Assembly: GCA_015039365.1 (NCBI GenBank) | Contig: WION01000056.1 | Location: 124,001-188,000, forward strand | Source: Amanita rubescens | Taxonomy: Eukaryota; Basidiomycota; Agaricomycetes; Agaricales; Amanitaceae | Length of the DNA stretch: 64,000 nucleotides | Direction of reading: 5' to 3' | Shown: piece after piece, positions 43,147 to 54,570 of the stretch | Position numbering within the stretch: position 1 is the stretch's first letter | How the letters are laid out: each line of letters opens with the position of its first letter | The notes under the pieces: model-generated | Database searches by the model: none | Told to the model about the DNA's origin: nothing | Seen by the model: the letters and a program-made list of their open reading frames with translations, nothing else | Translations under genes and position numbers: made by a program

Positions 43147-43660
43147 CTGTCAGACTGTCAGACAGTTATACAGCCAACTAGACAGATTATCAGACAAGGT
43201 AACTAGGCAGATTGTCAGACTGTCAGACAGTTAAATGGCCAACTAGACATATTGGCAGACAGTCAGAAGGTATCAGACAGCTAGATAGTCAGGCAAGGTA
43301 GCTAGGCAGACTGTCAGATTGTCAGACAGTTAAACAGCCAACTAGACAGATTGTCAGACAGTCACAAGGCATCAGACAACTAGATAGTCAGACAAGGTAG
43401 CTAGTCAGACAAGGTAGCTAGACAGTGTATCAGTCAGTCAGATGGTCAGATAGATAGACAACCAACTAGACAGAGTATCAGATAGGCAGAGAGTCAAACA
43501 AGGTACTTAGACAGATAATCAAACTCTTAGACCACCAGGCATGAAGCCAGCCAGCTTACCTGACATTAGGACTATCAATCCTTCAGACATTAAAATAGTT
43601 AAATCATGCATAGTCATTAGTTTATCACAAAAACTACAGATACAAGGTGTAGAAGACAAT
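43147..43660. repeat. Degenerate TCAGACAG-type repeat tract (right of the LINE)
   Basis: Continues the tract at 34906-35928 after the right target duplicate (43147-43159). Units such as GTCAGACAGTTA, CAACTAGACAGAT and AGACAAGGTAGCTAG recur loosely. No gene. Confidence 0.75.
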
Positions 43661-43679
43661 AACAATGAATGTGAACAAT

Positions 43680-44035
43680 GGCAACAATGAGAACAAAGAT
43701 GGGCGAGAACGACGACACCGATGACAACAACAACCACCAATGACGAGGACCAATGACGACAACGAGGAGGACCAATGACAATGACGACAACAACAATGAT
43801 GACAACGACAACGACAACGACAACGACGAAGACGACGATGACAACAACGATGACGACGATGACAACAACGATGATGACGACGACGACGACGACGATGATG
43901 ATGACAACAACGACAACGACGATGATGACGACAACGACGACAACGACGATGATGACGACGACAACAACAACAACAACGATGATAACGACGACGACGATGA
44001 CAACGACGGTGAGAACGAAGAAGGGCAACGATGAG
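43680..44035. repeat. Trinucleotide microsatellite (GAC/AAC/GAT)
   Basis: About 350 bp made almost only of GAC, AAC, GAT and GAG triplets. It yields long spurious ORFs in five frames (poly-Asp/Asn, poly-Thr/Met, poly-Val, poly-Ser). The lack of non-repeat coding sequence on either side argues against a gene. Confidence 0.9.
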
Positions 44036-44084
44036 AATGAAGGGCGTAAACGATGACAAGGGGAGGAGAATAAAGTATAACGCA

Positions 44085-44960
44085 CTTGTCAGGTCCTTTT
44101 ATACTTGTTGACGCTCCAACGATGGGAAAGTTACGAAATGGATTACGAACTCCAATCGCCGCAGACCCTTAGCGTGTGACCAAGCTAAATGCGATAGCCC
44201 AACTGCGAACAGAACCACTTCATTTGTTCGCACTGAGTCTGGCGCATCATTAGCGGCTGTAACAGGCCATACTATACACATCCTCAACATGACAGGAGGA
44301 CGCAGGAAGTAAACGCTGAAGCCTGAGGTTCACATTAGTACGGAATTGCCACGACAATTCAACTGCGACCCTGCTTGCCCTGAGCTAAATTTGGTAGCAC
44401 CATCCCGGCTCTTGACTCGTCGGCGTACCTCATTTGTTTCTGCGCGCTTCCTAACTGTGACCGGTGACCGGCCCATATACACATCCCCAACACGACTGAA
44501 GGACGAAAGGGAGTGAATCCTGAGGCCTAAGAGGCATTATGGAATCACTCACCAAGACGACCCTTTGGCTCGCCCTGAGCTAAATTGATTGCTCCGAATA
44601 GCTCCGAGCTGGCACTAGAAATCTATACTTAGCGTACGCCGATCACGGCGCGCGTTCCAACGGGTCAATACACACAGGGAATACGACGGGAGGGAGTAGT
44701 AACGTGGGATCTAGGAAGTAGATGTTAGAGTACTATAAACGAAAGAGCGTGGTACACGACGAATAAGTACAGGGGCAGGAAGAGGTGGTTAAATAACATA
44801 ACATACGTGATCGGCGATTGCATACGATGCGTCACTCTTGTTGGCAAGAAAAATAGTCATGAACACGTCGCTAATGATACAATATGTACGTAAGTAAGTC
44901 TGGAACACGGTATCAAGAAAAAAGGATGTAGTAGGGATTTGCCGTCCGTCGGCAGCGTCG
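44085..44960. repeat. Intergenic stretch with degenerate 190-200-bp tandem copies
   Basis: No credible gene. Two or three diverged copies of one unit can be followed: 44215-44335, 44410-44545 and a weaker one at 44660-44720. They share TTGTTCGCACTGAGT/TTGTTTCTGCGCGC, ATACACATCCTCAACA/ATACACATCCCCAACA, GGAGGACG/GAAGGACG and TGAAGCCTGAGG/TGAGGCCTAAGAGG. Purpose unknown. Confidence 0.55.
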
Positions 44961-44970
44961 AGAATTTCAT

Positions 44971-45387
44971 TTAGTAGAAGTCTTCAACGTCTCTCATCTC
45001 GACGTCCTCATCAGCCGCTCCAATTTCGACGTCTTCATCAGTCGCTCTCATTTCATTATCTTCTTCTCCCAGTTCAACCTCTGCAGCGTCACCGCCTCCC
45101 ATCTCGACGTCCTCGTCGGCCGCTCCCATTTCGACGTCTCCTTCAGCCGCTCTCGCTTCGTTGTTTTCGTCTGCTTCTCCCATTTCAACCTCTGCAACGT
45201 CACCCATTTCGTCACCTTCAACGTCACCCATTTCAATGTCTTCCTCTCTGACCGCCGCAACTATGGCTTCACCGATATCGACGATTGCTGCGAAGTTGCC
45301 GAGCATTACTAAATCCGCTCCTCCAACGGGTTTAACAAAAGCTACGACATTGATCTGGACGACGGTATCGCGGATAACGACAGTTTA
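44971..45387 (-). CDS. Weak hypothetical acidic repeat protein
   Basis: Open frame on the minus strand. The conservative ATG at 45306 gives 111 aa, and the frame is open upstream to 45387. The C-terminal 80 residues repeat an Asp/Glu-rich unit (ADEDVEMG, GDVEMGAAD) five to six times. A possible first exon with ATG at about 45465 (MAEIRVP) has a GTAAGT donor but no acceptor that joins in phase, so the model is incomplete. Composition is like an acidic nuclear-protein tail, but any repeat-driven ORF could look like this; I cannot assign a function. Confidence 0.3.
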
Positions 45388-45466
45388 AATCATCGATTAT
45401 TCAACAGTAGTCATGATATTCTAAACGACTTACGGAACACGTATTTCAGCCATTGGAAGAGATGAT

Positions 45467-45996
45467 AATAGCGTGCGTGGATTAGCGAAATTGATGAGAT
45501 GGGTCCGCACTGAATCGATGGGTGCCAGATATGGATAACGGGTCGCGAGAGAAAGGACGAGGACGAATTTATAGAGGTGCGGTTTTGCTTGTAGTAAAAT
45601 CCTGCTATTAAATGAGATAGACGGCGGGGAGAAGGTGGGGGTAAATGTGAAGGGGTGGGTGGTTGGGGTTAAAGAAGAGAGGCCGTACAAACAAGAGCGC
45701 GCAAGGTGACAATTTAAAGGGTACTTGCAGACGCGACCGCGCAAGACCAAATAGCGTGGGTTAGCGAGATGACGAGATCAACCATATTGTGAAGGAAAGG
45801 ATGAGTGCGAATTTAGAGGTGCAGTCTGGCTTGTAGAAGTAAAATGCTGCTATCTAAATGAGATAGGCGGCGCGAGAGAACAATTAGATAACTTACTGGA
45901 GTCCCGAGAGAAGGTGGCTGTGTGGGAAGAGGAGAGTGGTAGGTGTTGAAGGAAAGAGAGTCGTACAAACAAGCGCGTGCAAGATGACAGTTTAAA
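45467..45996. repeat. Imperfect tandem duplication of about 250 bp
   Basis: Copy 1 (about 45467-45718) and copy 2 (about 45751-45996) share ATAGCGTG..TTAGCGA, GAATTTA..GAGGTGC, TTGTAG..TAAAAT.CTGCTAT, AAATGAGATAG.CGGCG and GTACAAACAAG.GCG. Small indels break any common frame, so it is not coding. Confidence 0.7.
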
Positions 45997-46728
45997 CGCA
46001 TATAGCTGTAGTTACATTGTAAGCCTGTTCATTGACTCAGTTATCGCGTTATTGGCTTGCTGAGAAGTAAAAAACATACTGACGTCAAAGTGTTTAAGTG
46101 AACTAGAGCGTCAACGAGGTTTTTGCGTAGTCTATAATGATTTTACATTTTCTGCAATAGATATCTCGCATCTTGCTAATTTGCTGACCTCCGTGGTACT
46201 TATAAGATAATGTACCTCTACATAAAAAACAGTTGCGGAACTGAGTTAGTAGCGACGTAGCTGTATAGAACAAACGCGTTCGGCATCTGTAAAACCAATA
46301 TTTAAAACAAAGAACGCACACGATGTTTCGACGTCACAGAAGTTAAAAATAGATGCGCACCAAAATAGCTCCCCCGCCATTAAGTGCATCAAGATCGATC
46401 ACCCGTTAATTCAGCCAAGGCAAGTTCCGTCCAATGGTCTGAAGAGAGTAGCAGGTCATGTAGAGAATTCACATGTCTTGGGCTTACCTTCCTCATAAAA
46501 TAATACGCATCATTTCCCGCACCCGGTCCCTCGCGATGCGTGCAAACCCGCTCGCCTCCCACTCGACTGCTTTAGTGGTACGCTGCCCACCTTCCCTGAT
46601 TTGTTTCAGTCCAAGCCTGTGATCAGTTACAAACAAGATTGTGGTATTGTATTAGTAGTTTCAATTTTCTACTACAATGTATGCGTGTAAGTAATAATAA
46701 AGATAATTAATATAGTGGGTCCAGCCCT
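45997..46728. other. Intergenic stretch, no feature recognised
   Basis: About 730 bp without a convincing gene on either strand; short ORFs here lack splice context or recognisable motifs. It is downstream of the Spt5-like gene. Confidence 0.5.
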
Positions 46729-49722
46729 CTATCTTGGATCACACCTAGCCAATCTGTTCGGCTCCATGATGCATGATGGTGGCCCCGAAAAACCTGGACA
46801 GCCCAGTGGAAAAGAGCCATCCGGTTTGGGCTTCCGCGTCATGTAGACCTCCCCGATCCTGTCGCCACTAAGAACAACCACCTCTTGCCCCCTTGCTGTC
46901 GGCCTCTGGGGGAACAGGAACTTCGCGGGTATATTTACTGATCGGTCCTTCACGTGGACCTCTATCTTATCCTCTCGTTCTCCTGACAGAATAAGAACCC
47001 TTTGGCCTTCGTATTGACCTTTCCCAAAACCTCCCCCCGGTTCCATGGGATTTGGCTTGCTATTGCGGACGTGGGCATAGATGCGCTTCCTCACTAGTCC
47101 ATGTCTTAATATCCAGTTGGCGGGAAGTACTATCGGTAGGGCATCAGAGCGGGGTAACCTGACCACGGAAGACATACCTTCATCCCCGTAAGTGATCATT
47201 GGCGTCTCTGTTGCTGGCGTAGACGCCTCTGGAGCATCTGGCAGTCCTTCGGCGGCTGCGGATGGCGATGATATCGGTCGGTCTTCGGGGTTGTTTTCGG
47301 CTACATCTACTTCTTCAGGAAGGGGTGTAGCGGCTCACTTGGGTTGACTCGGTTGCCGCTGAAAGCAGGGTATTGGGTATGCCCCAGCCGGAGGTATCTT
47401 GTGCAGACCTATGTGATAATCCCGTAGGTCTGGACCATTCTCTCCCCTGTAACAAATAAGTATATTTTGAATGAACGCGCCTGGATGACTCACGTATTTA
47501 TCAGGTGGTCAACATGTATGTCCACCCATCGACTTCCGGAGCTCGCTTCGACACGAAACTGGCAGTTTCCGTGGTATTCTTTTATCCTTCCATATAAACC
47601 TTTATGTACGTGTGGTCCAGTTACGACGACCCACGTCCCGACGAGTTTCTTGTAGTTATCGTCATCCCATCGACCTAATAAATTGGCTATCGCGGAGGGG
47701 GGTTGTACCGTAGGGCCAGGGACCGTATCTGCTTTCAGAAACCACGGTGGCACCATGAACTACCACAATATACATCGTCAGTGCTTTGGCCGGCTAAAGT
47801 AATTAACATACCAGTGTATTTGTCCTACTATCGATCACCACGATGACAGAGTCCGATACACTGTAGATGCTACCGTTTTTCCTATACTCCGCTGACAAGG
47901 GATCAACCACATGCACCGCCTCGCCGACTTTAAACCGGGGATCCTGTTCCATTTCAAAATCGTCATAAGGGATGAGTTGCCATGATTTCACGTCAAACTG
48001 TTATAGATTTAATATTTGCTCGGCACGGATGTGGAGTTCATACCTGTTGCTTTTGATCCCGGTCAAATACTGTAATTTGATCATCCTGGATCCCGATCAC
48101 CCAGCCTCACCGATTGATCATCGACGACCTAATGACCTTGACTGAATCGCAGAGCTGATAAAACCTTCTGACGGATCGGATATCGACTTCCAACTCCTCT
48201 CTTGTCTTGATCGTGCGCACGAACGCTTTATCAAAGCGCATGTCCTCTATAACACCTTGGGCAATCCCCATATCTAATTTGACCTCAACCTTGTTGCCAA
48301 TTTCGACAGGAGCGGCCACATCATTCTCGTACGTCCACCTGAAGAACTCGGTATGTGGAAAATTCAAACCCATTTCCTTCGCTCCGACGGCCATTCCTTC
48401 CGCGAACAAGTTCAATTCTTTGAGTCTGGGCACCACGTCTGACTGTAATGCACTGACAGGTACATAGAATATCGCGAAAGGCGGGACTAAATTGTCCCCG
48501 TCTCTTGTTCTCTTCCGGGTTTTTGGATTTGTCAACTGATACACGCCAGTCTTGATAGACACAAGGTCATAGAAGCGTTTGGGATTCCACCACACGCTCG
48601 AATGCAAAGGATGCATTGTTTCTGAGCCCAGAGTCGGTTCAGAGATCGTATTGGGATGTAAAAGTCGCGGTAATCGTTGCCTTCTCCTCTTCTTCTGTTT
48701 ATCCCAATAGTCGGCGGAACCCTGCTGCCCTACCTCAACTAATAGCCGCGGGACTAGACAGATCAGGACCTTTGACTCGTTGAAAACCTCATGCACGAAA
48801 GCGAGGTCCTTGGCGTATTTTAGAAGTCTCTCGTCGAGATCGTGGTCCTTGTCTAGCAAATCCCTGAGCTCTGAGCTCTTCTTTATCCGGACCCAAGACG
48901 GGGACTTGATGCGTGGCGTAGTTGGACACCAAGTGATCCATTGTACACGTTCGTTCACAGGTACGAACAATACGTTGGGAGGTTGATGGATAGTGGACAA
49001 GTCTATGCATAATAAAACCGCGTTTTGGTGTGAAGATGATTCAATGCATATCCAATTATCACTTCGCGGTGGCATAAAGACAGACGACGCTAACTCTGGG
49101 CTTTTGTCCAAACGGTTGTGCATCGCCCAGAAAGTCTCTTCTACCGTCCCCTCCTTTATATCCCGTGTCCCATTGTCAAATGTTTGACGGCAAGAAAGGG
49201 AAGACCAGACTCACATATACGCAAACTTTCCAAAAATTGGGATCCTGTGCTGTGGGCATTATTCGCATGGCACGTTCAGCCAATGAAGCGAGCTCGTCTT
49301 GCCTGTCGTGGCCTTCACCCTCTGATGCCTGAGCTTCGTATCGACGAACAACGCTCGCCAGACGATAATCCAATCCCACCGGTTCCGAATCATTGGGACC
49401 TCGTCTCGTGCTGGTATCAAACCTCTGACCGGCTGTCATACAGTTAGTTAATTCAAGTAGCAAAGCTTGAAATGGCAACCTACATTCATCGTCAAAGTCT
49501 AGGTCATCCTCGCTGAACTCTTCATCCTCAACTTCGATGTCCTGACCGCCACCCAAGTTCACTTCATCATCATCAATAAAGTTCAGACCTTTCATCTTAA
49601 GTCAGTTTTGCTTTCGTCAGTTTTGTCCCTTTCGGCTTACATTCATTCGTATGTCCTTCCATTTCTTCGTCGCTCGAATCACTGACTGAGGCTTCAACGT
49701 CCAAGAATTCATTCGGTGCGAC
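46729..49722 (-). pseudogene. Spt5-like NGN/KOW gene with two in-frame TGA codons
   Basis: Exons on the minus strand: 49722-49641, 49588-49484, 49432-49215, 49153-48044, 47997-47812, 47759-47494, 47446-46729; about 895 codons from the first recognised exon (the true start was not found). The N-terminus is acidic (SVSDSSDEE, EVEDEEFSEDDLDFDDE), as in Spt5. Next comes an NGN-like start (IMPTAQDPNFWKVCVY), then KOW motifs around GNKVEVKLDMGIAQGVI, GEAVHVVDPLSAEYRKNGSI, LVGTWVVVTGPHVHKGLYG and GQEVVVLSGDRIGEVYM. Spt5 is the RNA polymerase II elongation factor; this is a divergent paralogue. TGA codons at 48109-48107 (within a KOW, before GWVIGIQDD) and 47337-47335 interrupt an otherwise open frame. 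The second might instead be part of a GTGAGC donor. Confidence 0.75.
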
Positions 49723-50384
49723 CTACAGATAGTGAATCTAATCAAAGTGGTCATGACGCCTTAAGATCGACACTATACCTTTTTTCTTTTCTTTCTTTTC
49801 TTTCTGCCTTCATTTTCCGATATACGAACACGTTTTCCTCGCTACCAACTATGCTTTGAGCTCATTCTAGCACAAAAGTCTATCTTCTTACCGACGCGTC
49901 CATGCTTGGCGTGTTATCTTAGGTTATTATAATTATAATAATAATTAGAACTACTATGAGAAAGTCAATCAGCAAAAGTGCAGCTCGCATCGTCTTTCTG
50001 TTCTCTCTTCCGTTCAAAGAGATTTCATTCAAATGATCGAACTTACGAAGCACTAAAAAGCTACAACGTCTACTTTAACGAAGGATGCACGCGATGCTAG
50101 CAAGAGTCGTTTTGGACTCCGCGCCGCGGTTATGTACCCCGCGTCCTTCTGTTGTACCCGTGCGAGTGTTTGACCTCTAACTCGCGCAAAGACAAGGAGG
50201 GCTGGTATTTAGCACCGCACAAAGCCCTCGGAGCTTTCTTTCGCCCCCTTCATCCCGCAAGGGGGGGGGACTATGCGCGACTTAACGATAGAATGCAATC
50301 AATATCATCATATCTTTTATTCAAAGCATAGTGTCTATGTTATAAGTCTATAAGTCTATGTATCCCTTCCTAGCAACGGTACGA
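49723..50384. other. Intergenic stretch upstream of the Spt5-like gene
   Basis: Probably contains the undetected first exon of the Spt5-like gene; a Lys/Glu-rich ATG frame at 49813 does not join in phase. An AT-rich palindromic run (ATTATAATTATAATAATAATT) lies at 49925-49946. Nothing else recognised. Confidence 0.45.
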
Positions 50385-51110
50385 TTAGGCACTGGGGCGC
50401 TTTTTTCCGTTCCCATCGACGGTGATGTTGATGGTGGACTTGTACCCAAAGACGTGAAGATGAAGCTGATAAGGTAGGTGTCAATTCACTGGTTTGGAGC
50501 AATTTGACTCATACATACCTCAGGCTCGCCCGCCGTGGCTGAAGGCCTTTTTTTCTTGGTCTTTGTGTTCGTCTTTTTGCGTTGATAATACCTCGAGAGA
50601 CGTTGGTGCAGTCTGTTACCTTGGGGTAAGGCAGGTAAGTCAAATCACTCATGTATTTGCTTCATTGATAACTTACGGCGGTTATGCTGCAGCATGGCCG
50701 GATCATCCAATATCTCAACCTCCGGTGAAGGTGATTTGCGAGGGGCAGAACCATTCCCAGCCACATTCTCAGAGACGACTAGTGCATCTACATCCGATTC
50801 CGTGTCGGAACTCAGTGAAATAACACTCTGTACCTCCGCGTCTTGGGACGGAGCTGGAGCTGAAAAACGTAGTAGCGTTAAACAGGGATCATTTGCCACT
50901 GAAAACGAAATGCTTACTATCCCATGGCCGTGGGTTTCTCGGGGGTGGGCTGGTCCAATGGAACGACTGGCTTTCGCTTTCGGGGCTCGAGTTCGAGCTG
51001 GCGTCAAGTCCAACAGACCCGGGGTTGGAATGAGTGGGGACACGGGATGATGCCCCCGGTCCTCTCGGACTTGTCTGTTCTTCCAAAAGAGAAAGCGTGT
51101 AAGGAGGCAT
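50385..51110 (-). CDS. Unknown 185-aa protein with SUMO-interaction-like motif
   Basis: Four exons on the minus strand, 51110-50918, 50859-50677, 50619-50519 and 50465-50385 (558 nt), all GT..AG, ending TAA. The protein is Ser/Pro-rich and probably disordered. It contains VISLSSDTESD: a hydrophobic V-I-S-L core followed by Ser and acidic residues, typical of a SUMO-interacting motif. A basic stretch (YYQRKKTNTKTKKKR) that could act as a nuclear signal follows, and a short C-terminal segment (LHLHVFGYKSTINITVDG). No family recognised. It is transcribed divergently from the DUF6532 gene about 890 bp away. Confidence 0.7.
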
Positions 51111-52000
51111 AGCGATGGAGGACGAAGTGGTTTGGAGGACAAAGTCACTATCGGTATATATACTTCTCTATCACTGGCGCAGAATTAATATAATGTCGGA
51201 TATACAGCTCCCGAGAATTGAAGATGGTCTGACAATTTGTGCCACGTCCTTGGAAACGGTATTCTAAGCGTACGTCATCTGCTGTGGTACCCACCATGAA
51301 TTCTCGCACCATATCAAGTAACCGGCGCCAAGCGCTTGAGCCGTTTCTAATATCGCCCGTGTTTTTTTTTCACTAGCTTATCTTGTACGGCAGGGATCGG
51401 TGCTAAAGATGTGTTTACGGTATTGATGACGGTTCCCTGGATAGCAAATATGGGTTCATGCGTTAGGGCTAGCTCAGTGGTAAGTTCGAGTTTCTTTTGA
51501 CTGCTTGCATGTCACCTCATGTCCCCGCGGAAACCTGACAGGGTACAGGATACCAACTTCAAAACAGAAAAAGTCCAAGGCAACACCTTCCGCTGAACAG
51601 TCAAGGTTCGCGTTCCGAATTCGCGCGACGGCATTGATCGCCAATCCCGCTCTTCTAGATCTCTCGCACGCGGGGATTAAGCCGATAGCTCCGTTGTGAT
51701 TTTTCCCTCGTCTGTTTTGCCCTGTGGTGAAGTGATTGAACTACGAAATCGGAGATAGTACATGCACCGGTCAGACAGGGCCGTGCTTAGATGACGGGGC
51801 AACTGCAGACTTACTACAGGTGAGCTTAAATACTGTTGATCGCTTGCAAGCCTCTCATGCGTTCACGACAGAAAGCAAGGGAACCAACCCCGGGAATGCC
51901 TCTTGGCGAAGAGCAAGAGGTTCGCTTTAGGCTCTCTTTTATATATATATATTTCTGACTTTTTTTACGTCTAATTCAGAACAGCAATACCACAGAGACC
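51111..52000. other. Divergent intergenic region
   Basis: 890 bp between the starts of the 185-aa gene (minus) and the DUF6532 gene (plus). It probably holds both promoters; a TATATATATA run occurs at 51941-51950, about 50 nt before the plus-strand ATG. Small ORFs here have no family resemblance. Confidence 0.45.
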
Positions 52001-54570
52001 ATGCCATATGGCCTTCGGCAGTCGACATTGACTGCCCGATCCGCTGAGCCAAATCTCACACGTCCCAAAAAAAAACGTCCTAATTCTCGCCCCCAAGGCA
52101 CAACGGACAACGTAGTATCAAGGGACCTCGTCAAGGAGACCGCTCAACGACTACAAGAGGAAGATGGGGAAAGAGATTCAGTACCTATGCCGCCAGTTTC
52201 AAAGAGCAGAAATGCGCGTAGTGGCGACAACCCAGTGACTGCTGGCAGTAAGTGCCTCTTCCCTTTCACGAGACCCTTACTCACGGTACGAAAGCAATTG
52301 GGCTAGGAAATCCTTCCGCTAGAGCAGATTTAGAACCGGTACGGACGGCGAGTGGAGGAATCAAGCGGAACAGAGAGGTCGCGAGTGATCCTGACGACAC
52401 CGTCCCGTAAGTACTATCTTAACATCCCTTTGACGTATCTGAGATCCGTATATCAGGTCCCGAAAAATTATGCGCTCTCAGTCTCCTTCTCCTGATGCTG
52501 GCGAAGAAACCAATTCCTTGCGACAGTCAGTCAGCGGTACCACCTTCGACTGGCACGCTAATAACGCCCCTAGCCCATCTCAATCTCAAGATGCTGCAGG
52601 GTCACAAGGCGAGTATTCTGGCGATGGTAAGACCCCGCACCCACTTTAATTACCATTAATTAATGAAGTTATATTTCATGAAGATAGTAATTCTCATGGA
52701 GATAATAATTCTGATACTGAATCAGATGCAGACTGCTACGCGAGCGACGGCGCCAATGTAGAAGAGGGACTGTTGGAATCAGCAGGTAATGGGCAAGCTA
52801 AGGACGATAGTGATAGGGTCTTATCAAACGGGTCGCGTGGTGGTGACAAACATGGCGCTGGTTCAAACGGCGACACCTTAAACCACGGAGTCGTGATCAA
52901 ACCCAAGGAAAGCCTCCCGGAAGCAGCGAAGGTACTAATTCTGTCGTTTCTTCTTACTACAAAGCAAGCTTACATTTTTGAACACAGACAAACAACGACA
53001 CCTTAAATCACGGAGTCGTGATCAAACCCAAGGAAGGCCTCCCGGCAGCAGCGAAGGTACTAATTCTGTCGTTTCTTCTTACTACAAAGCAAGTTTACAT
53101 TTTTGAACGCAGACCAAGAAACGTCGGTCGAATCATAATTCGCGAGATGATGACTTGGGTGCCACAGAACACTCTCCCGCTGATTCCGAGGCCGTGCTCC
53201 ATGACGGCCATCAACCTGCCCCCGCTGCCCCCAAGTCTTCACAAGGCGCATCAGCTGAAACGCGTATGATTTCCACTTCACCGCTAGCAGCACTCCTACT
53301 TACACGATGTTCACAGGAGTCCGACGTGGTGACCCAGCACGACGACCGGTAGGCTATCACAGCCGAGGTGCGAAGGCTAAGCGACGGCAAGAACGAGCGG
53401 CTGGGGTGAGTTATGTGTTTCATACATTATCTTTACTCATTCGATCGCGAACGAACAGTCAAATCGTCCGTCCGGTGATGATACAGGTGGAAAGAAGACA
53501 CATTGGACAATTAACGACCTTCCACGGGGCATTAATCTCAATAAGTGGAATGTTTTCATTGTCGCCCATTTCATTAGACATTTCGCGTGTTTCGGTGAAC
53601 CCTGGGATGCAAATGCTTATCTCGAGATCGCTCAAACATTGTGGAAAGAGACTTTTCCAGATTCAACGCACATCCCCACGCAAAAGGACGATGCTGTGTA
53701 TCTGCTCGTCCGTCATTTTCGCTTTTTTTTTTTCGCTTTTTTGGACTCATTTTCGCTATATTTTAGCTGCGCCAACACATATATGACTTCCGTAGCGGCT
53801 TGGCTGATCGTGCAGAGCGCGCAGTGGAAGACTTTTTCGCTGGTGATCCCCTGTTTGATTCTGCAGAGGGAATTAGAAAGTATGTTAACTGGGCGGCGCC
53901 TCCACCTAAAGTCATAACCAACAGCAACGGACGGAGACTCATGGTGGAGGATCACATATTCCCTTATATGTATAAGCACAACATCGAGGATCCGATGACA
54001 AGGACCCGTGAGGTGGGTAACCTTCTCCCTATATGACCACTATCAGTAATTTACGCTTATTGCAGAAACTCAGAGGTGTTTTCCAGCATGAATGCATTCT
54101 CAACACGCTTGCGTACTATATAGAAGCTACCCTGCATTTGCCGGATATGCTCTACTCAGCCGAACCGCCACGCGCTGCGTTGGCTCTGGCCACAGTAGCT
54201 GTATGCATCGTTATTTCCTGCTCACACGATTCTTATTTATGTTCCTTGCTGAAAGGTTGAACGGGCACTTAAACAATGGTCAACGGGGCAATACGTGCTG
54301 GATCCAATCAATTTCTGTGCATCGGAATGGGGTGCAGAGACGCATGACTTACAGGTAGCTGTCGGCAAACTTACTGAGGCCAAGTGGGAGCAAATCCTCC
54401 AGAAGTCCATGGAGTACACTGGAAAATACAAGCCAATTACGGCATTTAAAGGACTCTTTGCGAGTAAAGTCCTCAATGGGCGGCGTTCAGGGCGCTCCAG
54501 GATTGTTATATCCGACGACGAGGAAGATTCAAATGGCTTCGAGTCGGATACCAGGGCCCCGGCTGCATAG
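52001..54570 (+). CDS. DUF6532-family protein, 672 aa
   Basis: Eleven exons: 52001-52247, 52307-52406, 52457-52626, 52684-52931, 52988-53056, 53113-53263, 53317-53405, 53459-53707, 53767-54012, 54066-54200, 54256-54570 (2,019 nt, open to TAG). The N-terminal 380 residues are hydrophilic and disordered, with RPKKKRP-type basic clusters and acidic stretches. The C-terminal 270 residues are ordered: NKWNVFIVAHFIRHFACFG, IYDFRSGLADRAERAVEDFF, CILNTLAYYIEA, AVERALKQWSTGQYV. This layout matches DUF6532, a large Agaricomycete family of unknown function. The tail IVISDDEEDSNGF is again SUMO-interaction-like. Exons 4 (end) and 5 are tandem duplicates. The intron after exon 8 has a weak GTCCGT donor but keeps phase. 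Confidence 0.82.
52862..53112 (+). repeat. Tandem duplication of exon plus intron in the DUF6532 gene
   Basis: Two units of about 125 bp (52862-52987 and 52988-53112) share GACACCTTAAA.CACGGAG, ATCAAACCCAAGGAA and the whole following intron (GTACTAATTCTG...TTTTTGAAC.CAG), about 94% identical. The duplicated exon is 69 nt and phase 0-0, so it adds 23 residues (TNNDTLNHGVVIKPKEGLPA) without shifting the frame. Confidence 0.85.

Noticed and set aside
43680..44035. Five long overlapping ORFs (poly-Val, poly-Ser, poly-Asp/Asn and others)
   Set aside because: They are all translations of one trinucleotide microsatellite; no non-repeat coding sequence is attached.
34916..44100. A 5' LTR for the copia element on the far side of the TCAGACAG tract
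   Set aside because: No sequence matching the 29886-30220 LTR was found up to 44.1 kb; the element appears truncated.
45430..45465. First exon (MAEIRVP) of the acidic repeat ORF
   Set aside because: No acceptor joins it in phase with 45387-44971 without a stop codon.
49776..49813. First exon of the Spt5-like gene (ATG followed by Lys/Glu-rich codons)
   Set aside because: The donor after AAAAAAG leaves the wrong phase for the acceptor at 49722, so the start was left open.
51460..51545. tRNA-like text (GGGCTAGCTCAGTGGTAAG)
   Set aside because: It resembles a D-arm, but no anticodon stem, TTCGAAT-type T-loop or pairing acceptor stem follows.
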